DNA of 64,000 bases, taken from Actinomycetota bacterium. Its GTDB lineage: Bacteria; Actinomycetota; Actinomycetes; S36-B12. The notes under the pieces were generated by a model. That model did not search any database, was not told the DNA's origin, and worked only from the letters and a program-made list of their open reading frames with translations. Location of the stretch: the NCBI GenBank assembly GCA_030681835.1, contig JAUXRN010000257.1:1-64000 (forward strand), in the 5' to 3' direction. Position numbers and translations under genes: made by a program. Positions 27,617 to 35,414 of this stretch are shown one piece after another (the stretch's first letter is position 1; every line of letters starts with the position of its first letter).

Positions 27617-28387
27617 ATGGGAGAGAATCGGCGGACAGTCCTGGTGACCGGGGGCACGCGCGGCATCGGCAAGGGGATCGTGGAGCGCCTTGCCGCCCAC
27701 GGCCTCGACGTCGCGTTCAGCGGTCGTGACCGCTCTGCAGGCAAGCAGGTCGAGGCAACGCTCGCGGCTGAAGGCCGAGCCGCGCAGTTCATCCACGCCG
27801 ACCTCACCGTGACGGGTTCGGCTGCTGGGCTCGTCGCCGCGGCCGCGGCCGCGCTCGGCTCACTCGACGTCCTCGTCCACAACGCAGGCATCTACCCCGA
27901 GCACGCGCTGGGCGACATGACGCTGGGCGACTGGCACTCGGTCCTGGACACGAACCTCACCAGCGCGTTCCTCCTCGCGCAGGCAGCGGCACCGGAGCTG
28001 GCAAAGTCAGCGGCCGGGCGCATCGTGTTCATCAGCTCCATCACCGGTCCACGAACCGGGATCAGCGGACTCGCGCACTACTGCGCATCGAAGGGGGGAA
28101 TCGACGGCCTGATGCGCGCGCTCGCCGTTGAGCTCGCCTCGCAGGGAACCACCGTCAACGGCGTGGCACCGGGGACGATCCTCACGGAATCGCTCGCAGA
28201 GCTCTACGCCGAGCCCGGGTTGATGGAGTCAGTCACCAGGATCATCCCGGCGGGCCGCATGGGCTCGCCCGACGACATCGCGGCCGCCGTCGAGTTCCTG
28301 GCCAGCCCCGATGCCGGCTTCATCACCGGCCAGAGCATCATCGTCGACGGGGGACAGACGATCCCCGAGGTCCAGGGAAGCTCGTGA
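27617..28387 (+). CDS. SDR-family oxidoreductase (1-amino-2-propanol dehydrogenase-like in local motifs)
   Basis: A 256-residue short-chain dehydrogenase with TGGTRGIG, HNAG and YCASK. The stretch ISSITGPRTGISGLAHY resembles the SDR at 51.6 kb ([16 protein letters not shown]), which matches 1-amino-2-propanol dehydrogenases. It may therefore oxidise an amino alcohol or its glutamyl derivative. ATG 27617 is chosen because GAGGGG lies seven bases upstream; the track start is inside the DUF1116 gene. It overlaps the next SDR by GTGA. Confidence 0.82.
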   Translation: MGENRRTVLVTGGTRGIGKGIVERLAAHGLDVAFSGRDRSAGKQVEATLAAEGRAAQFIHADLTVTGSAAGLVAAAAAALGSLDVLVHNAGIYPEHALGDMTLGDWHSVLDTNLTSAFLLAQAAAPELAKSAAGRIVFISSITGPRTGISGLAHYCASKGGIDGLMRALAVELASQGTTVNGVAPGTILTESLAELYAEPGLMESVTRIIPAGRMGSPDDIAAAVEFLASPDAGFITGQSIIVDGGQTIPEVQGSS

Positions 28388-29148
28388 CGGTGGGACACCT
28401 CCACCTCGCGTTCGCCGGTGGCACCGCGCTGGTCACCGGTGGCCGGTCCGGGATAGGCGCCTCGACCGTCGACCTCCTGGCCGAGTCCGGGCTCAGCGTC
28501 ATCGCGCTCGACGTGTCGCCGGAGGACGCGGTGGCGCACCGCCCCGCCGTCCGGCACGCGGTCGCCGACGTGACCGACGAGGCGGCCGTGACGACGGCAC
28601 TGACGGACCTGCTGGGCGAGAGCCCACTCGACTACGTCGTCAACAGCGCCGGGATCCACCGGCAGGCCGGGCTGGAGTCACTCTCGGCCGCCGATTGGCG
28701 CCAGGTGCTGGACGTCAACCTCGTGGGCGCGGCGCTGACCACCAAGGCCGCGCTGCCTTGGCTTCGCCGGTCGGCGGGTGCCGCGGTCGTCAACGTCACC
28801 TCCCTCGAGGCGAGCCGGGTCGTCGCCCTCATCAACCCGGAGCCTGTCGCGCACTACGCGGCCTCGAAGGCCGGACTGGAGATGCTCACGGCCTCCATGG
28901 CCCGTGACCTCGGTCGGTACGGGATCCGGGCCAACTCCGTCGCGCCCGGTTTCATCCAGACGCCCATGGCACGCGCCAACCATGCGGGGGTGGCCGCCCT
29001 GCCGGAGCAGGCGGCTGCGCGGGTGCCCATGGGCAGGTACGGGGATCCTGCAGAGGTCGCCTCGGCGATCGCCTTCCTGCTCAGCGAGGGCGCCTCGTAC
29101 ATCACGGGCGCCTCGCTGCTCATCGACGGCGGGTTCAGCACCACATGA
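28384..29148 (+). CDS. SDR-family oxidoreductase
   Basis: A 254-residue SDR with TGGRSGIG, NSAG and the catalytic YAASK. After the second strand LDVSPED again suggests NAD(H). It starts at GTG 28384, overlapping the previous stop, and its own stop overlaps the start of the unknown gene at 29145 (ATGA). Third gene family member in the same operon. Substrate unknown. Confidence 0.82.
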   Translation: MTVGHLHLAFAGGTALVTGGRSGIGASTVDLLAESGLSVIALDVSPEDAVAHRPAVRHAVADVTDEAAVTTALTDLLGESPLDYVVNSAGIHRQAGLESLSAADWRQVLDVNLVGAALTTKAALPWLRRSAGAAVVNVTSLEASRVVALINPEPVAHYAASKAGLEMLTASMARDLGRYGIRANSVAPGFIQTPMARANHAGVAALPEQAAARVPMGRYGDPAEVASAIAFLLSEGASYITGASLLIDGGFSTT

Positions 29149-30242
29149 CCGACGCCGCAGCCGGCCGCCGAGGAGTCGCCTACGAGGCGTTCCTCGGCCG
29201 CGACGCGCGCTCGGGGGAATGGGCCGAGCTTGCCCGCGGGACATACCGCGTCGTGCTCGAGGAGATCGAGCAGGGGCTCCCGGAGTCCGCCGTCCGGCTG
29301 CTGGACGTGACACTCCTCGAGGCCGAGGAGCTGCACGAGATCTACGGTCACTGGACGGACGACGTGCTCGCCTGGCTCCAGGCTCGAAACGCGGATGGGC
29401 TGGACGCGGATGTCGCTCGGCTGCGCGGCCTGCTGGGCGACCAGGCCTTCGACGGGTTCGAGGAGGGCTGGCAGTCCTACTGCGGCCTGACGGCCGCCGC
29501 CGCTGCGTCGATCCTGGCCGGCGAGCACGATGCCGCCGAACGCGTCGAGGCGGCGCGCGCCCGCTGGCAGCTCACCCACGACGCCGCCGTGGACGCGCTC
29601 TACGGCGTGCTCGACATTGCGGTGCGCCGCGAAGGCGAGGCGTGCCTGCGCGAGATCTGGGACCTCCTGATGGGGGACTGGTACGACGCCCACGAGCGTC
29701 GGCTCGACGTGCGGCACCAGGACTGGCCGGAGTCCTCCCGCCAGCTCCGGATGGCGATCCTCGACGGTTTCCACGGCCACTTGACCGGCCCTGACCGGCT
29801 TGGCGACGTCCAGCTGATCGAGGAGCAGGACCGCTGGGGCTTCCGCTTCGCGCCGTGCGGCTCAGGTGGGCGGACGATGTCGGACGCGGCCTCGGACGGC
29901 GGCGCCCGTCCTGGGCCGCCGTACGGCTTCGCGGTCACTACCGAGCCGCACGACTGGGCCTGGAACACGGTCGGTGTGTGTGCCTACTGCGTGCACTGCT
30001 GCCTGCTCAACGAGCTCACGCCGATTGACCGGCTGGGCTACCCGACGCGCGTGATCGATCCGCCCGTGTGGCCGGACGACCGGGCCGACCCGACCTGCAC
30101 CTGGTGGGTCTACAAGGACCCGTCCCTCGTCCCCGAGGCCGTGTATCGGCGGGTCGGGCGGGAGCGTCCCGATCACCTAGGCTCGGCCCAGGCGACCATG
30201 GGGGCCACGCCTGGGAGGGCTGGGGCAGATGTCCCTTCGTAG
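29145..30242 (+). CDS. Unknown 365-residue protein with conserved-looking Cys/His motifs
   Basis: I do not recognise a named family with confidence. The protein is soluble and acidic. Residues about 1-230 are helical, with two similar segments (EIYGHWTDDVLAWLQ and EIWDLLMGDWYDAHERR). The second part contains FAPCGSGGR and then CAYCVHCCLLNEL, a cluster of Cys and His that could bind a metal or hold a redox or nucleophilic site. It is preceded and followed by real genes with 4-bp and 14-bp overlaps, so it is almost certainly translated. It sits between SDRs and two GS-like ligases, which suggests a catalytic or carrier role in the same pathway. No signal peptide or membrane helix is visible. 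Confidence 0.7.
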   Translation: MTDAAAGRRGVAYEAFLGRDARSGEWAELARGTYRVVLEEIEQGLPESAVRLLDVTLLEAEELHEIYGHWTDDVLAWLQARNADGLDADVARLRGLLGDQAFDGFEEGWQSYCGLTAAAAASILAGEHDAAERVEAARARWQLTHDAAVDALYGVLDIAVRREGEACLREIWDLLMGDWYDAHERRLDVRHQDWPESSRQLRMAILDGFHGHLTGPDRLGDVQLIEEQDRWGFRFAPCGSGGRTMSDAASDGGARPGPPYGFAVTTEPHDWAWNTVGVCAYCVHCCLLNELTPIDRLGYPTRVIDPPVWPDDRADPTCTWWVYKDPSLVPEAVYRRVGRERPDHLGSAQATMGATPGRAGADVPS

Positions 30243-31533
30243 GGTTCCCACGGTCCGGCTCGAGGTGCCGGACTACGACCTCGGCCTTCGAGGCAAGTCG
30301 GCCCGCGCCGACAAGCTCGGCCCCGGTGGCCGTGCCTCCATGTGCATGATCGTCTATGGGCTGTCCGTGGCCGACGACGTCACCGATACGCCGATCGCCA
30401 ATGCGGCCAACGGCTACCCGGACGCGTTCGCGGTGCCCGACGAGGACACCCGGATCCGGCTGTCGTGGCACGCGGCCACCGAGGCGGTCATCGCCGACAT
30501 GGTCCACCAGGACGAGCGTCCGGTCCTCGAGTCGCCGCGCACCGTACTGCGGAGCCTCGTTCACGGCTTCAGCGCCCTGGGGCTCGAGCCGGTACTCGGC
30601 TTCGAGTACGAGGTGTACGTGAGCCGGGCTGGCGACCTGGACGAGGGCATCACCCCGCTGGGGCGCACGATCAGCGCCTACAGCCTGCTGCGGCTTGCCG
30701 AGGTCGACGAACTGGCCGAGGAGTTCATGGCCCGGATGGAGTCCATCGGGATCCCGGTCGAGGCCTTCCACTCCGAGCTCGGCCCGGGATTCTTCGAGTT
30801 CGCCCTGTCCCCGGCACCTGCCTTGGAGTCGGCTGACCGGGCAGCCAGGGCGCGCCAGTACTTCCGCGAGCTGTGCGCCGAGCGCGGCCTTCGGGCGACG
30901 TTCATGGCCAAGCTGCACATGGACCAGTCGGGGTCCGGTGGGCACGTGCACCAGAGCATCGTGCGAGACGGAACCAACGTGTTCTCGAACGGCCAGGGAG
31001 AGCTGTCGGAGCTCGGCCGCCAGTACGTTGCCGGACTGGTCGCGAGCATGGGAGACCTCACCGTCCTGTTCAACCCCCTCATGAACTCCTTCAAGAGACT
31101 CGATGCGAGCTTCTTCGTGGCCACCCGCGCGACCTGGGGATACGACAATCGCAACGCGGCCTGCCGGACCATCCTCAACGTGCCGGCCGCCGCGGCACGT
31201 GTCGAGCACCGTCGGCCGGGAGCGGATGCGAGCCCCTACCTGGTCGCGGCGGGGATGCTTGCCGGTGGCCTGCACGGGCTGCGGGGCGAACTGCCGCTGG
31301 GGCCAGCGCTGCTGCCGGACTCCGATGTCGCGACGTTCGGAGCCGGCCTGCCGTCGACCCTCGAGGAGGCCGTCGACGTGTTCGAGGCCTCGCGGCTCGC
31401 CCACGACCTCCTCGGCCCGGAGTTCGTCGCATGCTTCGCCGCCACCCGGCGCGGCGAAGTCGCCGCGTTCACCCGCTGGTGGCGAGGGACCGTGACCGAT
31501 TGGGAACTCAAGCGATACGTGGAGCACCTATGA
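30229..31533 (+). CDS. Glutamine synthetase-like protein, divergent (copy 3)
   Basis: A 434-residue GS-superfamily protein, clearly more diverged than the others. It has PDYDLGLRGK near the N-terminus, GFEYEVYVS where GS usually has ELE, SELGPGFFEFAL, GSGGHVHQSI, and NSFKRLDASFFVATRATWGYDNRNA in place of the usual NSYKR...P. Changes in the metal and nucleotide regions mean it may use another substrate, or act as a partner of copy 4. It overlaps copy 4 by ATGA and the unknown gene by 14 bp. Tandem GS-like genes in one operon suggest either a hetero-oligomer or two successive ligations. Confidence 0.82.
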   Translation: MSLRRVPTVRLEVPDYDLGLRGKSARADKLGPGGRASMCMIVYGLSVADDVTDTPIANAANGYPDAFAVPDEDTRIRLSWHAATEAVIADMVHQDERPVLESPRTVLRSLVHGFSALGLEPVLGFEYEVYVSRAGDLDEGITPLGRTISAYSLLRLAEVDELAEEFMARMESIGIPVEAFHSELGPGFFEFALSPAPALESADRAARARQYFRELCAERGLRATFMAKLHMDQSGSGGHVHQSIVRDGTNVFSNGQGELSELGRQYVAGLVASMGDLTVLFNPLMNSFKRLDASFFVATRATWGYDNRNAACRTILNVPAAAARVEHRRPGADASPYLVAAGMLAGGLHGLRGELPLGPALLPDSDVATFGAGLPSTLEEAVDVFEASRLAHDLLGPEFVACFAATRRGEVAAFTRWWRGTVTDWELKRYVEHL

Positions 31534-32918
31534 GTGGCGACGCGCCAGTGACCGGACGTATCTCGCTGGACGAGCTCCTGGCGCTGCTGGACGCGGGGGA
31601 TGTCGACACGGTCATGTGCGCGGCCCCGGACCCCTACGGCCGGCTCGTGGGCAAGCGACTGACCGCTCACGCTTTCCGGGCGCTGTGCGTCGACGGGGAG
31701 GGCGTCAACGCGAGCACTTTCGTATTCGCGGTGGACCTCGACATGAACCCGATCGAGCTGCCCGTCTCGAACGTCGAGAATGGCTACGTCGACTTCCGGC
31801 TGGTCCCCGACATGGCGACCCTGCGCCGGGTCCCGTGGGAGCCCACCACGGTGGTCGTCCTGTGCGATGCCTACCAGTCCGAGTCGGACGAATTACTGTC
31901 GATCGCGCCGCGGTCCATCCTCCGCGCCCAGATCCGCCGCGCAAGCGAGCAGGGCGTGCAGGTGAAGTTCGCCTCGGAGCTGGAGTTCTTCCTCTCGCGG
32001 ACACCGCCGGACGAGGCGTGGAAGCGGGGGTACCGCGACCTGGAGATGCTCTCGAACTACCGGTCGGACTACCAGATGGTCCAGGCCGGCCGGGATGAGT
32101 GGTTCATCGCCCAGGTCCGCAACGGCCTGAACGACTTCGGGGTGCCCATCGAGTCATCGAAGCCGGAGTGGGGGCTAGGGCAGCAGGAGGTGACCCTTGA
32201 CTACACGACGGCGCTGGAGATGGCCGACCGGCACGTGCTGTTCAAGCACGCCGTCAAGGAGCTCGCCGCCCGCGCCGGCATGACCACCACGTTCATGGCG
32301 AAGCCCCGGATCGACGAGGTCGGCTCGTCCTGTCACCTGCACATGAGCCTGTGGTCTGTCGACGACGATCGGCCGCTGTGCTGGGATCCCTCGGCCGGCG
32401 GCATGTCGCCGTTGTTCGGCAGCTTCGTCTCGGGCCTGGTCGAGCATGTGCTCGAGCTCGGCGTCCTCCTCGCGCCGACCGTCAACGCCTACAAGAGGTT
32501 CCTGCCGGAGCAGTTCGCCGGGACGGCCATCGCCGTGGGGCACGACAACCGCTCGTGTGCCCTGCGGCTGGTCGGGCACGGACCCTCGTATCGCGTCGAG
32601 AACCGGATTCCCGGTGCCGACGTGAACCCGTACTACGCCTACAGCGCCATGCTCATCGCCGGGCTCTCCGGCATCGACCGCGGGCTGCCCGCCCCGGCGG
32701 TGAGATCGGGCAACGCCTGGAGCGACCCGTCGGTGACGAGCATGTGGTCGGCGATGCACCAGGCCGTGGCGGCCTTTGGCCAGTCGACCCTCGCCGAGCA
32801 GGCCTTCGGGCCCGACGTCTACGAGCATCTGCTCCTTACCGCGCAGAAGGAGGTGCGGGCCTTCGAGTCCGGTTGCGTGACCGACTGGGAGACCGTCCGC
32901 TACTACGAGCGCGTCTGA
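31530..32918 (+). CDS. Glutamine synthetase-like gamma-glutamyl ligase (copy 4)
   Basis: A 462-residue GS-superfamily enzyme with a more canonical set of motifs: DPYGRLVGKRL, ASELEFFLS, GSSCHLHMSLW, NAYKRFLPEQFAGTA and YRVENRIPGADVNPY. It resembles copy 1 in several blocks, including the C-terminal YYERV against NFERI. ATG 31530 overlaps the stop of copy 3, so the pair is translationally coupled. The gene end is followed by a 48-bp gap, the longest in the operon, containing GAGGAAGG before the esterase. Probable role: ATP-dependent gamma-glutamylation of an amine. Confidence 0.86.
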   Translation: MSGDAPVTGRISLDELLALLDAGDVDTVMCAAPDPYGRLVGKRLTAHAFRALCVDGEGVNASTFVFAVDLDMNPIELPVSNVENGYVDFRLVPDMATLRRVPWEPTTVVVLCDAYQSESDELLSIAPRSILRAQIRRASEQGVQVKFASELEFFLSRTPPDEAWKRGYRDLEMLSNYRSDYQMVQAGRDEWFIAQVRNGLNDFGVPIESSKPEWGLGQQEVTLDYTTALEMADRHVLFKHAVKELAARAGMTTTFMAKPRIDEVGSSCHLHMSLWSVDDDRPLCWDPSAGGMSPLFGSFVSGLVEHVLELGVLLAPTVNAYKRFLPEQFAGTAIAVGHDNRSCALRLVGHGPSYRVENRIPGADVNPYYAYSAMLIAGLSGIDRGLPAPAVRSGNAWSDPSVTSMWSAMHQAVAAFGQSTLAEQAFGPDVYEHLLLTAQKEVRAFESGCVTDWETVRYYERV

Positions 32919-32966
32919 GATCCGACCAGCAATCGACCATCACGACCCCGAGGAAGGACCGCTGCC

Positions 32967-33887
32967 ATGCCGCTCCATCCCGCAGCCGCCAAGCTGCTGG
33001 CCGACTCCGCCGCTTCCGGGCGCCCCAACGCCCACCTGCTGCCCGTCCCGACGGCCCGGGCGAACTTCGAGTCGGACCTTGGGGGCTTGACCAAGCCGGA
33101 CATCGCGATTGCACGGGACGTGACGATCGACGTGCGCGACGCGCAGATCCGTGGGCGGCTCTATCGCGCCGATGAGGACGGGACGCTTCCCCTCGTCATC
33201 TACTACCACGGTGGCGGGTGGCTGCTCGGCAGCATCGACTCGCACGACGTGACCACCCGGCTGCTGGCGATTGCGTCGGGGTTCGCCGTCCTGAGCGTCG
33301 ACTACCGCCGCGGCCCCGACAGCCGGTTCCCCGCGGCCGTCAACGATGCTGTCGATGCCGTCCGGTGGGCCGCCGACCATGCTGACGACCTGGGCATCGA
33401 TCCCACGCGCATTGCCGTGGCTGGCGACAGCGCGGGCGGCAACCTCGCCACGGTCGCAGCGGCGGTGATCCGCGACGAGGGCGGCCCGCGACTGGCGATG
33501 CAGGTGCTCGTCTACCCCGTCACCACCTGCGACCTCGACCGCGGTTTCGACATGACGTACGAGGGCCACATCCTGTACCGCGACGAGCTGCAGTGGCACC
33601 AGGACAACTACCTGAGCAGCCCCGATCAGGCCGAGGACCCCCGGGTCGCACCGCTGCTCGCCGACCTTCATGGCCTCCCCCCTGCCGTCGTCGTCATCGC
33701 CGAATGCGACCCCATCCGGCCGCAGGGCGAGCTCTATATCGCCGCTCTCACCGCGGCGGGCGTGCCGGTCTCCGTCTACGACGCCCCCGCCCTCGTGCAC
33801 GGCTTCTTCGGCCTGGACGAGCTGTTCCCCGAGGCGGCCGACGCGATGACCTTCGTGGCCGACGAGCTCAAGCGGGCCATGGCGTGA
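32967..33887 (+). CDS. Alpha/beta hydrolase, hormone-sensitive-lipase family (esterase)
   Basis: A 306-residue esterase. The oxyanion-hole HGGGW, nucleophile GDSAGGN, acid in AECDPIRP and histidine in LVHGFFGL are all in place. It is cytoplasmic, with no signal peptide. It probably cleaves a small carboxylic ester or lactone. Within the ten-gene operon it could act on an ester made by a Baeyer-Villiger monooxygenase such as that at 19.8 kb. Its stop overlaps the next SDR as GTGA. Confidence 0.85.
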   Translation: MPLHPAAAKLLADSAASGRPNAHLLPVPTARANFESDLGGLTKPDIAIARDVTIDVRDAQIRGRLYRADEDGTLPLVIYYHGGGWLLGSIDSHDVTTRLLAIASGFAVLSVDYRRGPDSRFPAAVNDAVDAVRWAADHADDLGIDPTRIAVAGDSAGGNLATVAAAVIRDEGGPRLAMQVLVYPVTTCDLDRGFDMTYEGHILYRDELQWHQDNYLSSPDQAEDPRVAPLLADLHGLPPAVVVIAECDPIRPQGELYIAALTAAGVPVSVYDAPALVHGFFGLDELFPEAADAMTFVADELKRAMA

Positions 33888-34654
33888 GCACGGCGGCAAT
33901 CCCGGGCATCCAGCCCGGCCAGACCGCCCTCGTGACGGGCGCCGGCGGGGGAATCGGCGAGGCGACGGTGCGCCTCCTGGCCCGTGCCGGAGTGCGGGTC
34001 GTCGCGGTGGACGTCAAGGAACCGGTCCCGGACCTGCTGGGTGCGGGAGACATCGCCTTCCTGCAGGAGGACCTGACCGATCCGGAGGCGATCCGGAGGA
34101 TCCTGGCCGCGATCCCGGGCGACGGCGCCCTCGACTACGTGGTCAACGCTGCGGGGGTCGCATGGTTCGAGCGCGATGGATCGGCCCTCGACATAGGCGA
34201 GGACGTGTGGGAGTCCGTCATGTCGATCAATTTCGGCGCCATGAGGCGGCTCAGCGTGGCCACCGTCGAGCCGCTGCGGCGGGGCACCGGCCGAAGCATG
34301 GTGCACGTCGCCAGCATCGCCGGGCTGCGGTCGATGGACTCCCCGCTCGACGCCTACCAGGTGAGCAAGGCGGCGGTCATCTCCCTGTCGCGTGCCTTGT
34401 GCCTTGACCTGGCGGCCGACCGGATCCGCTCGAACACTGTCTGCCCCGGTGCCGTGCTCAGCCCGATGATCGAGTACCTGTACGACGAGGACCCCAGTCG
34501 TCGCACCCGGATGGAGGACAAGACACCACTCGGCCGGCTGGGCACGCCGGCGGACATGGCGGACGCCATCGCCTTCCTGCTGTCGGCGCGCGCGTCGTTC
34601 ATCACGGGCATCGACCTGGTGGTGGACGGCGGCTGGATCGCCCAGATCCGATGA
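33884..34654 (+). CDS. SDR-family oxidoreductase
   Basis: A 256-residue SDR with TGAGGGIG, NAAG and the catalytic YQVSK. VDVKEP after strand two suggests NAD(H). GTG 33884 overlaps the esterase stop and the gene ends in an ATGA overlap with the PuuD-like gene. It is the fourth SDR of this operon and aligns poorly with the other three outside the motifs, so the four are not simple tandem copies. Confidence 0.82.
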   Translation: MSTAAIPGIQPGQTALVTGAGGGIGEATVRLLARAGVRVVAVDVKEPVPDLLGAGDIAFLQEDLTDPEAIRRILAAIPGDGALDYVVNAAGVAWFERDGSALDIGEDVWESVMSINFGAMRRLSVATVEPLRRGTGRSMVHVASIAGLRSMDSPLDAYQVSKAAVISLSRALCLDLAADRIRSNTVCPGAVLSPMIEYLYDEDPSRRTRMEDKTPLGRLGTPADMADAIAFLLSARASFITGIDLVVDGGWIAQIR

Positions 34655-35397
34655 GCACCCCTCAGCCGACCGGCGGGCCCGACCGGCGTCCCCTGATCGC
34701 GATGACCTGCCACTTCGCCGAGGCCTCGTGGGGTGGCTGGACGGCCGACGCGGTCATCACCCATGCCTGGTACGCGCACGCGGTCCGGCAGGCCGGGGGT
34801 CGCGTCGTGTTCGTGCCCCCGGACCCGGACGGTGACGACATCGCCGACCGCGTGGATGCCGTCGTGATCACCGGCGGGGCCGACCTCGACCCGGCGCACT
34901 ACGGCGAGGACCCGCATCCAACCGTCTCGACGCCGGATCCTGAACGGGACGTGGCGGAGTTCGCGCTGCTCCGGCATGCGTGGGAGCTCGACATGCCGGT
35001 TCTGGGCGTCTGCCGTGGGCTGCAGGTCATGGCCGTCGGGCTCGGTGGCTCGCTCGTGCAGCACCTGCCGGAGGCCACCGAGCTTGTCCATGTCGAGCGG
35101 GTCGGCTACTTCGTCCACCACCGGGCGACCATTCACGAGGAGTCACTCGCGGCGCGTGTCCTCGGCAGCGGCACCATCACGGTGAACTCCTCGCATCACC
35201 AGGCGATCGCCGATCCCGGGCCGCTCGTCGTCACCGGCTACGCCGAGGACGGCACCATCGAGGTCTGCGAGGATCCCACGCGGACGTTCTGCCTCGGGGT
35301 GCAGTGGCACCCCGAGCAACCCGAGCAGGCCTCCGGTCCGCTCCTGTTCGGCGCGCTCGTGGACGCTGCGGCCGCCTACCGCCGAAGTCGGGGTTGA
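34651..35397 (+). CDS. Gamma-glutamyl-gamma-aminobutyrate hydrolase family protein (PuuD-like, copy 2)
   Basis: A 248-residue class I glutamine amidotransferase-type hydrolase. The nucleophile Cys lies in LGVCRGLQVMA and the catalytic His in VQWHPEQPE. It is related to the protein at 4.1 kb, including NSSHHQA and the MTCHFAEASWGGW start, which parallels LTCYLEPAQWGAW. It closes the ten-gene operon. With two GS-like genes in the same operon this gives a self-contained glutamylation-to-deglutamylation route. Only 17 bp separate it from the convergent ALDH. Confidence 0.88.
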   Translation: MSTPQPTGGPDRRPLIAMTCHFAEASWGGWTADAVITHAWYAHAVRQAGGRVVFVPPDPDGDDIADRVDAVVITGGADLDPAHYGEDPHPTVSTPDPERDVAEFALLRHAWELDMPVLGVCRGLQVMAVGLGGSLVQHLPEATELVHVERVGYFVHHRATIHEESLAARVLGSGTITVNSSHHQAIADPGPLVVTGYAEDGTIEVCEDPTRTFCLGVQWHPEQPEQASGPLLFGALVDAAAAYRRSRG

Positions 35398-35414
35398 ACC
35401 GTCGGGGTTGCGCC

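Noticed and set aside
30229-31533. Divergent GS-like copy 3 as a pseudogene
   Set aside because: The reading frame is full length, has tight overlaps with both neighbours and typical codon usage, so it is more likely a functional variant.
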